This document shows, piece after piece, positions 32,814-41,646 of a stretch of 47,050 bases of DNA. The first letter of the stretch is position 1, and the number at the start of each line of letters is the position of its first letter. Made by a program: the position numbers and the translations under genes. The notes below the pieces were generated by a model that worked only from the letters and a program-made list of their open reading frames with translations, made no database searches and was not told the DNA's origin. The stretch is from Sulfidibacterium sp964456625 (lineage in GTDB: Bacteria; Bacteroidota; Bacteroidia; Bacteroidales; F082): the NCBI GenBank assembly GCA_964456625.1, contig CAYWBO010000012.1, positions 1 to 47,050 of the forward strand. Direction: 5' to 3'.

Positions 32814-33629
32814 ATGGGAAAAGTCATCGCCGTTACCAATCAAAAAGGAGGAGTTGGAAAAACCACAACAGCAATCAGTTTAGCCGCGGCCCTGGCGGTT
32901 CTGGAGTACAAAACCCTTTTGGTGGACGCTGATCCGCAGTCAAATGCAACATCCGGCCTTGGATTTGATACGAGAAATATTCAATCGAGTATTTATGAGT
33001 GCCTGATCGACGATGTGAATCCCAAGAAAGTTATTCTTCCCACCAATACCCCGCATTTATTTTTACTCCCTTCTCACATCGATCTGGTCGGAGCCGAAAT
33101 CGAAATGATCAACCTTCCCCACAGGGAAATGATGATGAAACGTGCCATGGAAGAGATTCGCAGCGAGTATGACTTCATCATTATCGATTGCTCACCGTCG
33201 CTGGGGTTGATCACCATCAACGCCCTGACAGCGGCTGATTCAGTGATCATCCCGGTACAGTGCGAATATTTCGCGTTGGAAGGTTTGGGAAAACTACTGA
33301 ATACTATAAAAATAGTCCAGGGCGGATTAAATCCCGAACTGGATATCGAGGGCATTCTGCTCACCATGTTTGACGTAAGGCTCAGACTTTCCAAACAGGT
33401 GGTAGAAGAAGTAAAAGCCCATTTTCAACAACTGGTGTTCGACACCATCATCAACAGAAATACCCGGTTAAGCGAAGCTCCCAGCTTCGGCCAATCGATT
33501 ATCATGCATGATGCACAAAGTGTCGGAGCCATTAATTATCTGAATTTTGCCCGTGAATTGCTTCAGAAAAACAATATGACGGACATCAAAAATGAGGATC
33601 GAAAAATTCATTTAGCGGATGACGAATAA
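32814..33629 (+). CDS. parA: ParA chromosome-partitioning ATPase (Soj type)
   Basis: 271 aa from the ATG at 32814; a GTG four codons earlier is possible. Walker-type ATPase with the deviant P-loop KGGVGKTT (11-18), the DADPQSNAT motif and the DCSPSLGLITINAL switch. With ParB it segregates the replication-origin region. It overlaps parB by 11 bp, a standard operon arrangement. No parS-like palindrome was found in the window. Confidence 0.97.
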   Translation: MGKVIAVTNQKGGVGKTTTAISLAAALAVLEYKTLLVDADPQSNATSGLGFDTRNIQSSIYECLIDDVNPKKVILPTNTPHLFLLPSHIDLVGAEIEMINLPHREMMMKRAMEEIRSEYDFIIIDCSPSLGLITINALTAADSVIIPVQCEYFALEGLGKLLNTIKIVQGGLNPELDIEGILLTMFDVRLRLSKQVVEEVKAHFQQLVFDTIINRNTRLSEAPSFGQSIIMHDAQSVGAINYLNFARELLQKNNMTDIKNEDRKIHLADDE

Positions 33630-34518
33630 GAAACCTACCAAAAGAGCCCTGGGCAGGGGACTCGATGCTATTTTAAGCAGCCCTGATACAGACATCACTT
33701 CCAAGGATATCTCCGGAAATTATGTTGCCGGTGCCATTGCAGAACTGAATATCGACGAAATTGAATCAAATCCTTTCCAGCCCCGTTCTGATTTTGATGA
33801 AATCATGTTGCAGGAACTGGCAGATTCCATTAAATCACAGGGTGTCATTCAGCCTATTACCGTGCGCAAGATGGGACGCGATCAGTATCAACTCATTGCC
33901 GGTGAACGGAGGCTAAAAGCATCAAAACTTGCCGGACTCAAATTCATCCCGTCTTTCATCCGTGTTGCTAATGACGAGCAAATGCTGGAGTTGGCACTGA
34001 TCGAAAATATCCATCGCCAGGACCTGAATGCCGTCGAGGTAGCCATCAGTTATCAGCGTTTGATGGAAGAATGTGTCCTGACGCAGGAGCAACTGAGCGA
34101 AAAGGTGGGCAAAAGCCGCTCGACGATTACCAATTTCTTGCGTCTGTTGAAACTGCCGCCGGAAATTCAGATCGCTTTGCGCGATGCTTCCATTACCATG
34201 GGACATGCCAGAGCACTGATCACCGTGGAAGAAGAAGGTCAGCAGTTGCGCATCTTGAAAAGTATTATCACTGAGGGACTGAGTGTCAGACAGGTTGAGG
34301 AAATGGTTCGCCAGTTAAGCCACCCGGTGCCTAAGAAGAAGAAAGCTCCGGCCAAAAGCATTCCGGAAAAATATAAAGAAGTTCCGGCGATAATCAGTAA
34401 GGCTTTGGGCACACAAATCAGCATCAAAAGAAGCGAGACGGGTCAGGGGAACATCGTAATTGCCTTTAAGAATGATGATGAACTGGACAAGGTTATTTCA
34501 TTTTTTGAAAAAAAATGA
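33619..34518 (+). CDS. parB: ParB chromosome-partitioning protein
   Basis: 299 aa. N-terminal ALGRGLDAI, the CTP-binding/ParB-N domain (FQPRSDFDE...GVIQPITV...GERRLKASKLAGL, with the GERR box near residues 98-101), the KorB-like helix-turn-helix (about 150-200, KVGKSRSTITNFLRLLKLP) and a C-terminal dimerisation region. It binds parS and, with CTP, spreads as a sliding clamp. Its start overlaps parA by 11 bp. The 3' end is followed 4 bp later by the DUF5683 gene's ATG. Confidence 0.97.
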   Translation: MTNKKPTKRALGRGLDAILSSPDTDITSKDISGNYVAGAIAELNIDEIESNPFQPRSDFDEIMLQELADSIKSQGVIQPITVRKMGRDQYQLIAGERRLKASKLAGLKFIPSFIRVANDEQMLELALIENIHRQDLNAVEVAISYQRLMEECVLTQEQLSEKVGKSRSTITNFLRLLKLPPEIQIALRDASITMGHARALITVEEEGQQLRILKSIITEGLSVRQVEEMVRQLSHPVPKKKKAPAKSIPEKYKEVPAIISKALGTQISIKRSETGQGNIVIAFKNDDELDKVISFFEKK

Positions 34519-34522
34519 GACC

Positions 34523-35122
34523 ATGTGCGGTATTAATCAGGTCATCAAAAAATTACCCCTGTCTGTCTTTCTGGGGTTGCTTTTGCTTGTCGGGCCGTTA
34601 AAGGCCCAGGAGGTTCAGAAAAACCAGGAACCTCAGAAAAAAGAAAAAAAACAAAAGAAGAAAAAGCCGCAGCTGATTCGCAATCCCAAGACTGCCACTT
34701 TGTTTTCCATCATCCCCGGAGGAGGTCAGATTTACAATCATAAATACTGGAAAGCGCCCATCGTTTATGCCGGTTTTGCGGTGTTTGGTTATTTTATCGT
34801 GACCAACACACAGCAATATCATATTTTCAGGGATGCTTACAATTCCACCGCTGATTCTGCCACGACAAATCCCTATGCCCTAAAGTACAGTCCCGCATCA
34901 CTGAGAATTGTGAGGGATTATTACCGGCGGAACATGCAGTTGTCTTATATTTTAACGGGTGCCTGGTATATTCTTCAGATGGTGGACGCCAATGTGGATG
35001 CACACCTGACACGATGGAATATTTCAGACAATCTTTCTATGGAAGTGGCTCCGGTCATCAGCCCGCCGCTGAAACCCCGGACCGGAGCATACAACGGACT
35101 CAGCATTCGTTTTCGTTTTTGA
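34523..35122 (+). CDS. DUF5683-domain exported protein
   Basis: 199 aa from the ATG at 34523, 4 bp after the parB stop; an earlier in-frame ATG at 34460 lies inside parB. A signal peptide (about 1-27, ending PLKAQ) precedes a lysine/glutamine-rich stretch and the DUF5683 region (PKTATLFSIIPGGGQIYNHKYWKAPIVYAG), with two hydrophobic segments. In many Bacteroidota this gene follows parA-parB, which fits the position here. Its role is unknown; a membrane-linked cell-cycle or envelope function is a guess from synteny. Confidence 0.85.
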   Translation: MCGINQVIKKLPLSVFLGLLLLVGPLKAQEVQKNQEPQKKEKKQKKKKPQLIRNPKTATLFSIIPGGGQIYNHKYWKAPIVYAGFAVFGYFIVTNTQQYHIFRDAYNSTADSATTNPYALKYSPASLRIVRDYYRRNMQLSYILTGAWYILQMVDANVDAHLTRWNISDNLSMEVAPVISPPLKPRTGAYNGLSIRFRF

Positions 35123-35182
35123 AAATTTGTGTTTAACAGCCAGAATCCGGAACAATAAAATATTTCCTTAAGTTTGGATTCC

Positions 35183-35584
35183 ATGAAAAAAGTAGCATTA
35201 CCGGCCAATCATAAACGTTCGTTGTCCTCATCCGTTTATCTGATAGAGAAATTGGCGGATGAAGTGGAAGCGTTGTTGAATAACCACAAAGATCTTGCAG
35301 CCCAGACAATAAAGCACGATATTTCTGACGAAGAACGTCTGTCTGCCCTGAATTCAATTGCTGAAATCAAAGATGAAATTAAAAGGCTTGCCGAATTCTA
35401 TGATTTGAAGAAACAGGAAGTTTCCGAAAGTCAGTTTCTGGAATCCCGGAAAACAAAGGCCTGGGAAATTCTGCACAATTCAAGCGTGTCGCGCATGGAT
35501 GCTTTCGGTAAATTTCCGGAAGAACTCAAAGAAATATACAGCGCTGATATCAGGCGACTTTTGGAGCTGGTGGACAAACTCTAA
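35183..35584 (+). CDS. Hypothetical helical protein
   Basis: 133 aa from the ATG at 35183; a TTG three codons earlier is less likely. No signal peptide or membrane segment. The sequence is rich in Glu, Lys, Asp and Leu, with a long probable coiled-coil (YLIEKLADEVEALLNNHKDL and LNSIAEIKDEIKRLAEFYDL) and a helical tail ending IRRLLELVDKL. No family was recognised. It lies 60 bp after the DUF5683 gene and 114 bp before the dCMP deaminase gene, all on the plus strand, but no function follows from that. Confidence 0.6.
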   Translation: MKKVALPANHKRSLSSSVYLIEKLADEVEALLNNHKDLAAQTIKHDISDEERLSALNSIAEIKDEIKRLAEFYDLKKQEVSESQFLESRKTKAWEILHNSSVSRMDAFGKFPEELKEIYSADIRRLLELVDKL

Positions 35585-35698
35585 TCTAAAGATTTTGTAT
35601 GGAGTCTGGGTAAGGAGATTATTGAACTGAATTTATCACCATCAAATTTTTCTATATTCGCAATCGTCATATTACCCGTTTTTAATACTTTTCAAGAA

Positions 35699-36136
35699 AT
35701 GAAGAAAAAGGAATCGAACAAGGACAAAAAATTTGATAAAAGTTACCTGGAAATGGCGCATGTGTGGGCCAGGAATTCCTACTGCAAACGCAGACAGGTC
35801 GGGGCTCTGCTGGTGAAAGAACGTATGATCATATCCGATGGTTACAACGGAACGCCGTCGGGTTTCGAGAATGTTTGCGAAGATGAAGAGGGTCATACCA
35901 AACAATATGTTTTGCATGCCGAAGCCAACGCCATCACGAAAGTTGCCAAATCCAACAACAGCAGCGAAGGAGCTACTTTGTACATCACCGATTCCCCATG
36001 TGTGGAGTGTGCCAAGCTGATCATTCAGGCGGGTATTTTAAGAGTGGTTTATGATCGCGAATACCGTATTACGGATGGGCTGGATCTTTTGCACAGGGCG
36101 GGAGTGGAGTTGGTCCACATTCCTAGCGCGTCTTAA
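35699..36136 (+). CDS. dCMP deaminase-family protein (ComEB-like)
   Basis: 145 aa zinc deaminase. The zinc/catalytic set is complete: His73 and Glu75 in HAEANAI, and Cys101 and Cys104 in SPCVECAK. NGTPSGF upstream is typical of deoxycytidylate deaminases, which make dUMP from dCMP for thymidylate synthesis in the cytosol. A lysine-rich N-terminus of about 12 residues precedes the domain. Its 3' end overlaps the convergent CoA pyrophosphatase gene by 14 bp. Confidence 0.93.
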   Translation: MKKKESNKDKKFDKSYLEMAHVWARNSYCKRRQVGALLVKERMIISDGYNGTPSGFENVCEDEEGHTKQYVLHAEANAITKVAKSNNSSEGATLYITDSPCVECAKLIIQAGILRVVYDREYRITDGLDLLHRAGVELVHIPSAS

Positions 36137-36623
36137 GAAAAAGGTCTTTCGGAATTTCTTCCAGAACCAGGAGAAATTCGGTCAGGATCATGGCAGTAGC
36201 GCCCCAGACAATTTCATCGTTCAGATAAAAACAGGGAACGGGATATTCTCTTCCGTCTCTGGAAATAACATTTTTCTCAGTTTGCAGATCCGGATTCAGA
36301 AAATCACGGATGTCCACTTCAATGGTACGGATGGTTTCGATACCGTCTGCCCGGAGGACCGGTTTTTCTGAATAAAATCCTACAAAAGGTTGCACCCGGA
36401 AGTTACTGGGAGGGATGTAGATCTCGCTGAGTTTCCCGACAACTTTTACCTTTTGAATATCAATTCCCACNNNNNNNNNNNNNNNNNNNNNNNNNNNNNN
36501 NNNNNNNNNNNNNNNNNNNNNNNNNNNNNNNNNNNNNNNNNNNNNNNNNNNNNNNNNNNNNNNNNNNNNNAGAGGTCCGGCAAGTCGTTGATTCAGTAGC
36601 GATTCAAGCAGTTCAAGGTTCAT
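36123..36623 (-). CDS. CoA pyrophosphatase-type NUDIX hydrolase, interrupted by a gap
   Basis: The N-terminal 17 residues (MNLELLESLLNQRLAGP) and the C-terminal part (GIDIQKVKVVGKLSEIYIPP SNFRVQPFVGFY... split here for length) match the NUDT7/CoAse type, in which the IPPSNF motif is diagnostic. The NUDIX box and the substrate loop fall in the 100-N gap (36471-36570). Relatives carry roughly 70 residues in that place, so the true gap is probably near 200 bp, and the apparent frame match across the Ns is accidental. The enzyme would cut CoA to phosphopantetheine and 3',5'-ADP. It is convergent with the dCMP deaminase gene. Confidence 0.82.
   Translation of the reverse strand: MNLELLESLLNQRLAGPXXXXXXXXXXXXXXXXXXXXXXXXXXXXXXXXXXVGIDIQKVKVVGKLSEIYIPPSNFRVQPFVGFYSEKPVLRADGIETIRTIEVDIRDFLNPDLQTEKNVISRDGREYPVPCFYLNDEIVWGATAMILTEFLLVLEEIPKDLFLKTR
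36471..36570. other. Assembly gap (100 N)
   Basis: Exactly 100 N inside the CoA pyrophosphatase gene. The two ends share no overlap, unlike the gap at 24219, so real sequence is missing. The number of Ns is conventional and not a measured length. Confidence 0.95.
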
Positions 36624-36695
36624 ACGATATTTCTCACTTTATCAGTCAGCAGTAGTTTAAGCTGCTGAAGTCGCCTGCAAAGATAGCGATTGAAC

Positions 36696-36726
36696 AAAAT
36701 AGCCGGAAGGATCTCCCGGCTATTTT
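36696..36726 (-). terminator. Terminator candidate after katG
   Basis: A perfect 11-bp stem (36696-36706 with 36716-36726) with a 9-base loop; read on the minus strand its 3' arm ends in a short T stretch. It lies between the katG stop (36813) and the CoA pyrophosphatase start (36623), so it should end katG transcription. The T run is short, so it is weaker than the other terminators here. Confidence 0.65.
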
Positions 36727-36812
36727 GAAAAATGAATCCCGAAGCATGACAACAGATTTTGATGCATTATTGGTTTCTCCTTCGTGAAATGCCTCATGAT
36801 TTTTGTGAAAAA

Positions 36813-39020
36813 TCAGGCCAGGTCAAAACGATCCAAATTCATGACCTTGTTCCAGGCTGCCACAAAATCTTTTATGAATTTCTCCTGTGCGTCGGCACTT
36901 CCATAAACTTCGGCCAGTGCCCTGAGTTCCGAGTTTGAACCGAAAATAAGGTCAGCACGGGTAGCCGTCCATTTCAGTTTGCCCGTGGCACGATCGCGAC
37001 CTTCAAATACTTCTCCGGATTCCGAAATCGGTTTCCATTCTGTACTCATGTCGAGTAGATTTACAAAGAAATCGTTGGTAAGCACTTCCTGACGATGGGT
37101 GAAAACGCCATGTTTGGAGTTGTCAAAGTTTGTATTTAATACGCGCATACCTCCTACGAGAACCGTCATCTCAGGAGCTGTGAGTGTCAGCAACTGTGCC
37201 TTGTCGACCAGCAGCTCTTCGGTTGATACGGCATATTTTGTTTTCAGGTAGTTACGGAAGCCATCGGCCACAGGCTCCAATACAGCAAAAGAATCCACAT
37301 CGGTTTGTTCCTGTGAAGCATCCACGCGGCCGGGGGTAAAAGGAACCGTTACGTCATATCCGGCATCTTTGGCTGCATTCTCCACACCTGCAGAGCCAGC
37401 CAATACGATGAGGTCGGCAAGAGAAACTTTCTTCCCGCCCGATTGGTTATCGTTGAATTTTTTTTGAATTCCTTCCAGCTTATCCAGCGCCTTTGTCAGT
37501 TGGGGAGGATTGTTAACCGCCCAGAATTTCTGGGGTGCCAGGCGAATGCGAGCACCGTTGGCACCGCCCCGTTTGTCGGAGCCGCGGAAAGTAGAAGCCG
37601 AAGCCCAGGCGATAGATACCAATTGAGATACCGGTAATCCTGAAGCCAATATTTGGGCTTTCAAATCTGCGATATCTTTTTCATGGATCAATTCATAATT
37701 TACTGACGGGATCGGATCCTGCCAAATCAGTTCTTCTTCTGGTACCTCCGGGCCCAGGTAACGTGCCCGGGGCCCCATATCACGATGCGTCAACTTAAAC
37801 CAAGCGCGGGCAAAAGTATCGGCAAATGCATCCGGATCTTCATAGAAACGTCTCGAAATTTTTTCGTAAACCGGATCGAAACGCAAAGAAAGGTCCGTCG
37901 TAAGCATGGTCGGTGCATGATGTTTTGATGGGTCATGGGCATCAGGGATAATATTATCGGGATTTTTTGCTACCCATTGATAAGCACCGGCAGGGCTTTT
38001 CGTCAGTTCCCATTCGTAACCAAACAGGTTTTCAAAAAAATTGTTGCTCCATTGTCTTGGAGTTTTAGTCCAGGTCACTTCCGGGCCTCCCGTAATGGTG
38101 TCGCCGCCCTTTCCCGTGCCGTACTTACTGATCCAGCCCAGGCCCTGCGCTTCAATGCCGGCTGCTTCCGGCTCTGGGCCTACCAGGGCTACATCTCCGG
38201 CTCCATGGGTCTTTCCGAAAGTATGCCCACCGGCAATCAGTGCGACGGTTTCTTCATCGTTCATGGCCATGCGGGCAAAAGTTTCACGAATGTCTTTGGC
38301 GGCTGCCAACGGATCCGGGTTTCCGCCGGGTCCTTCCGGATTTACATAAATCAGCCCCATTTGTACGGCCGCCAGCGGATTTTCCAGGTCCCGTTTGCCG
38401 GAATAACGTGTTTTGTCTCCAAGCCAGGTGGTTTCAGAACCCCAGTAAACGGATTCGTCAGTTTCCCAGACATCCTCACGGCCACCACCAAAACCAAATG
38501 TTTTGAATCCCATAGATTCCAATGCAACGTTGCCGGTAAGGATCATAAGGTCCCCCCAGGATATCTTGCGACCGTACTTTTGCTTGATGGGCCAGAGCAA
38601 TCTCCGTGCCTTGTCGAGGTTGGCATTGTCAGGCCAGCTGTTCAGCGGGGCAAAGCGTTGCTGAGCGGACCCTGCACCGCCACGGCCATCACCGGTGCGG
38701 TAGGTGCCTGCAGCATGCCAGGCCATACGAATGAACAACGGTCCATAATGTCCGAAATCAGCAGGCCACCATTCCTGTGAATCGGTCATAAGCGTTCGAA
38801 GGTCCTTTTTTACCGCTTCCAGGTCCAGGCTCTTGAATTCTTTTGCGTAGTTAAAATCTTTATCCATGGGGTTCGATAAAGATGAATGTTGACGCAGGAT
38901 GTTTAATTTCAGTTGGTTGGGCCACCAGTCCCGGTTGCTGGTTCCGCCACCACCGGCACTGTGATTGTGTGTTGCTCCGGTCACCGGACATTTGCCCATG
39001 TCGTTTGAATTATGTTCCAT
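36813..39020 (-). CDS. katG: Catalase-peroxidase
   Basis: 735 aa, two tandem peroxidase domains as in the KatG family; only the N-terminal one binds haem. Distal residues Arg98, Trp101 and His102 (RMAWHAAGTYR), the proximal His266 (GGHTFGKTHG), and Trp101-Tyr225-Met251 for the covalent adduct needed for catalase activity are all present. It removes hydrogen peroxide in the cytosol. A full promoter (39094-39124) and an OxyR-like box (39146-39160) lie upstream, and a terminator candidate follows. The gene sits alone between terminators. Confidence 0.98.
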   Translation of the reverse strand: MEHNSNDMGKCPVTGATHNHSAGGGGTSNRDWWPNQLKLNILRQHSSLSNPMDKDFNYAKEFKSLDLEAVKKDLRTLMTDSQEWWPADFGHYGPLFIRMAWHAAGTYRTGDGRGGAGSAQQRFAPLNSWPDNANLDKARRLLWPIKQKYGRKISWGDLMILTGNVALESMGFKTFGFGGGREDVWETDESVYWGSETTWLGDKTRYSGKRDLENPLAAVQMGLIYVNPEGPGGNPDPLAAAKDIRETFARMAMNDEETVALIAGGHTFGKTHGAGDVALVGPEPEAAGIEAQGLGWISKYGTGKGGDTITGGPEVTWTKTPRQWSNNFFENLFGYEWELTKSPAGAYQWVAKNPDNIIPDAHDPSKHHAPTMLTTDLSLRFDPVYEKISRRFYEDPDAFADTFARAWFKLTHRDMGPRARYLGPEVPEEELIWQDPIPSVNYELIHEKDIADLKAQILASGLPVSQLVSIAWASASTFRGSDKRGGANGARIRLAPQKFWAVNNPPQLTKALDKLEGIQKKFNDNQSGGKKVSLADLIVLAGSAGVENAAKDAGYDVTVPFTPGRVDASQEQTDVDSFAVLEPVADGFRNYLKTKYAVSTEELLVDKAQLLTLTAPEMTVLVGGMRVLNTNFDNSKHGVFTHRQEVLTNDFFVNLLDMSTEWKPISESGEVFEGRDRATGKLKWTATRADLIFGSNSELRALAEVYGSADAQEKFIKDFVAAWNKVMNLDRFDLA

Positions 39021-39093
39021 CTTTGATAAATTTTATAGTTTAATATTCAGATTTATTATATGTCTGTTTGATTTGTCCTGATTTAATTTTTAT

Positions 39094-39124
39094 CAAAGGT
39101 ATGCCTGTTTCATTCATAAGTCAA
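39094..39124 (-). promoter_or_regulatory. Promoter of katG
   Basis: On the minus strand: TTG (39124-39122), 20 bp, then TACCTTTG (39101-39094), an ideal Bacteroidota promoter. Transcription should start near 39087, giving a leader of about 67 nt. Confidence 0.75.
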
Positions 39125-39145
39125 ATCAATAATATTAATGATTAA

Positions 39146-39160
39146 ATAGATAAAATCTAT
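39146..39160 (-). promoter_or_regulatory. OxyR-like binding box upstream of katG
   Basis: ATAG-ATAAAAT-CTAT is a perfect match to the OxyR half-site form ATAGnTnnnAnCTAT and contains the LysR-type T-N11-A core. Its centre (39153) lies about 66 bp upstream of the predicted katG start, the usual place for a LysR-type activator. A second full half-site is not present at the expected 7-bp spacing. No oxyR gene is in the window. Confidence 0.5.
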
Positions 39161-39207
39161 TATAGACAAAATGAAAGCCGTTAGCATTTAAAATAGGACA
39201 TAAAAAA

Positions 39208-39232
39208 CCCGGCAACAATTTTTGTTGCCGGG
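39208..39232 (-). terminator. Intrinsic terminator after the topoisomerase IV B gene
   Basis: A perfect 11-bp stem (39208-39218 with 39222-39232) with a 3-base loop, followed on the minus strand by six T residues (39202-39207). It isolates the topoisomerase gene from katG. Confidence 0.9.
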
Positions 39233-39260
39233 CAGCTAGATTATTCCAACGGAGACGAAG

Positions 39261-41117
39261 CTAAACAGCCACTTTCTCTACAACATCTTCTTCAATACGA
39301 AGGTTCTGGATGATGAAATCCTGACGTTCCTGCGTGTTTTTTCCCATGTAAAATGCCAGGGTTTCCGGCACCGACGATTCTCTTTTCAGGATCACCGGAT
39401 CAAGGCGCATGTTTTTACCAATAAAGTGTTTGAACTCATCGGGTGAAATTTCCCCCAGTCCTTTAAAACGGGTAATCTCCGGATTGGGTTTTAATTTTTC
39501 GATGGCATCCACGCGTTCTTTTTCGTTATAACAATAGAAAGTTTCCTTTTTATTCCTGACTCTGAAAAGCGGCGTTTGCAAGATGAACAGATGGCCTGCT
39601 TTAACCAGGTCGGGATAGAACTGCAGGAAGAACGTTAATAACAGCATCCGGATATGCATACCGTCCACATCGGCATCGGTGGCGACCACAATGTAATTGT
39701 AGCGCAGGTTTTCAAGGCTTTCGTCAATGTTGAGAGCGGCCTGCAGCAGATTGAATTCTTCGTTCTGATAAACGATCTTTTTGCTGAGACCATAGCTGTT
39801 CAGCGGTTTTCCGCGTAAGCTGAAGACGGCCTGTGTTTGCACGTCTCGCGATTTGGTGATGGAACCGCTGGCGGAATCTCCCTCGGTAATGAACAAGGTC
39901 GTTTCTAACCGTTTTTCGTCATTGGTATCCAGGTGAATCCGGCAATCACGCAATTTTTTGTTGTGCAGGCTGGCTTTTTTCACGCTTTCGCGAGCAAGCT
40001 TTTTTATGCCCGCCATATCTTTTCTTTCCTTTTCTGATTCCAGGAGTTTGCGGTACAGCAAATCTGCAGTCTCGGTATGGATGTGCAGAAAGTTGTCAAG
40101 ATTCCTTTTGATAATATCCATGATGTAATTCCGGATGCTTTGTCCGTTGGGTTCCAGATACTGTGAGCCCAGCTTGGTCTTGGTCTGTGATTCGAAAACC
40201 GGTTCCTGGACTTTAATGCTGACGGCAGCGATGAGGGAAGTACGGATATCGCTCGTATCGAAATCTTTCTTGTAAAATTCGCGGATGGTCTTTACCAGGG
40301 CTTCGCGGAAAGCATTCTGATGTGTCCCGCCCTGTGTGGTATGCTGGCCGTTAACAAACGAATAATACTCTTCGGTGTAGGAGCGGGAACTGTGGGAAAA
40401 TGCGCATTCAAAATCGCCTTCTTTAATCCGGATAATGGGATAAGTCACGGGGCCGTTGCCATCGATGTTGTGTTCCAGCAGATCGAGTAAGCCGTTTTTC
40501 GCCTGCATGGACTGTCCGTTATAAATGATGGTGATCCCGTTGTTCAGGAAAACATAATTCCACAACATCTCTTCCACATAATCTGGTATGTAATGTAAGT
40601 TGGGAAAAACATCTTCATCGGGAATAAATGTTACCAGGGTTCCTGGCTTTTCGGAACATTCCCTGACAGGCTCATCGGTAATTAGTTCTCCTCTTTTGTA
40701 TTCAACAATTTTGGTTTTGCCCTCACGGATGGATTGAACCCTGAAATAAGAAGACAAGGCATTTACTGCCTTGGATCCTACACCGTTCAACCCAACGGAC
40801 TTCTTAAATACTTTTGAATCATATTTCGCACCTGTATTAATCTGACTAACACAAGCTTGTACTTTCCCTAATGGCATTCCTCTTCCGTAATCCCGGACGG
40901 TAACGGTTTTATCTTCGATGGTGATTTCAATGGAATTTCCATTACCCATGATAAACTCATCGATGGAGTTATCCAGAATTTCCTTCAGAAGAACGTAAAT
41001 CCCGTCGTCAGGAGAGTTTCCGTCTCCTAACTTACCGATATACATTCCGGGTCTGAGGCGGATGTGTTCTTTCCAGTCCAGCGACCTGATGCTGTCATCA
41101 TTATATTCTACCGACAT
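39261..41117 (-). CDS. parE: DNA topoisomerase IV subunit B (type IIA, ParE-like)
   Basis: 618 aa ATPase subunit. N-terminal GHKL domain with EILDNSIDE (46-54), DYGRGMPLG and GLNGVGSKAVNA, the QTKTKLG loop (311-317), then the Toprim domain with EGDSASGS (412-419) and DADVDGMHIR (481-490). It decatenates and relaxes DNA with subunit A. ParE is preferred over GyrB because of the shorter length and the Bacteroidota-type N-terminus (RSLDWKEHIRLRPGMYIGKL), which is a family argument. The A-subunit gene, often adjacent, is not found; a terminator follows directly. Confidence 0.88.
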   Translation of the reverse strand: MSVEYNDDSIRSLDWKEHIRLRPGMYIGKLGDGNSPDDGIYVLLKEILDNSIDEFIMGNGNSIEITIEDKTVTVRDYGRGMPLGKVQACVSQINTGAKYDSKVFKKSVGLNGVGSKAVNALSSYFRVQSIREGKTKIVEYKRGELITDEPVRECSEKPGTLVTFIPDEDVFPNLHYIPDYVEEMLWNYVFLNNGITIIYNGQSMQAKNGLLDLLEHNIDGNGPVTYPIIRIKEGDFECAFSHSSRSYTEEYYSFVNGQHTTQGGTHQNAFREALVKTIREFYKKDFDTSDIRTSLIAAVSIKVQEPVFESQTKTKLGSQYLEPNGQSIRNYIMDIIKRNLDNFLHIHTETADLLYRKLLESEKERKDMAGIKKLARESVKKASLHNKKLRDCRIHLDTNDEKRLETTLFITEGDSASGSITKSRDVQTQAVFSLRGKPLNSYGLSKKIVYQNEEFNLLQAALNIDESLENLRYNYIVVATDADVDGMHIRMLLLTFFLQFYPDLVKAGHLFILQTPLFRVRNKKETFYCYNEKERVDAIEKLKPNPEITRFKGLGEISPDEFKHFIGKNMRLDPVILKRESSVPETLAFYMGKNTQERQDFIIQNLRIEEDVVEKVAV

Positions 41118-41315
41118 TTCTCCTAAATTTCATGCAAAAATAGCGGATTGGGCAAGAAATACAAGGCTTTCGTAAAATAGTTGTTAAACGGGGATTGTTA
41201 AGAAGCCTGGCTAAGAAATTTGTTTTCAGACAGCTGACATAAATTTAATTTAAAGTGGGGAGGTTATTTTTTTGTTATCTGTTTGTATGGAAAAATCAGA
41301 ATTCAGGACATAAAA

Positions 41316-41345
41316 AAACGCCGTACACCAGAGGTTACAGCGTTT
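41316..41345 (-). terminator. Intrinsic terminator after the DUF2892 gene
   Basis: A 10-bp stem with one G-T pair (41316-41325 with 41336-41345) and, on the minus strand, a run of T (41312-41318 on the plus strand as A). It ends the DUF2892 transcript and keeps it from reading into the topoisomerase region. Confidence 0.85.
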
Positions 41346-41395
41346 CTAGTCTTTTTTAATAGCCGCCCCGATGAAAATCGCCTTTTTCCGGACGG

Positions 41396-41578
41396 TTATT
41401 TTTTTGCGCTCGATAATCTGAGTACAGAGTAGAGCGGGCAAAAGCTGAAAAGTGCAGTAGCAATTGGAACAATAGCAATCAAGCCCCACCAGCTTTTGTA
41501 ATATATCCCTAATCCGGCAATTACGATGCCAACAATCCACCGGATAATTTTGTCGGCGTTTCCCACATTGTGTTTCAT
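41396..41578 (-). CDS. Small DUF2892 (YgaP-type) inner-membrane protein
   Basis: 60 aa from the ATG at 41578; an earlier in-frame ATG at 41623 lies upstream of the -7 box and is rejected. It reads MKHNVGNADKIIRWIVGIVI, then a second hydrophobic segment (WWGLIAIVPIATALFSFCPL) ending FCPLYSVL, the DUF2892 pattern with the conserved cysteine near the C-terminus. Two short transmembrane helices. Such proteins are often paired with rhodanese or sulfur-transfer domains, and here with a Crp/Fnr regulator upstream (69 bp away). A sulfur or redox role is inferred. Confidence 0.8.
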   Translation of the reverse strand: MKHNVGNADKIIRWIVGIVIAGLGIYYKSWWGLIAIVPIATALFSFCPLYSVLRLSSAKK

Positions 41579-41606
41579 GACATTTCTTTTTATGGTTAGT
41601 ATTGGA

Positions 41607-41614
41607 CAAAAATA
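41607..41614 (-). promoter_or_regulatory. Candidate -7 box for the DUF2892 gene
   Basis: TATTTTTG on the minus strand, with a predicted start near 41600. A TTG (CAA on the plus strand at 41641-41643) is 26 bp upstream, wider than usual. An imperfect palindrome GTAAC-TTTT-GTCAC at 41640-41653 lies near -46 and could bind the neighbouring Crp/Fnr protein. Confidence 0.4.
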
Positions 41615-41646
41615 GAAAACCATGTACTTCTGTTCGGTGACAAAAG

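Noticed and set aside
32781..34518. parS site or replication origin at parAB
   Set aside because: No palindrome close to TGTTNCACGTGNAACA and no dnaA gene or box cluster was found; the origin could lie outside the window.
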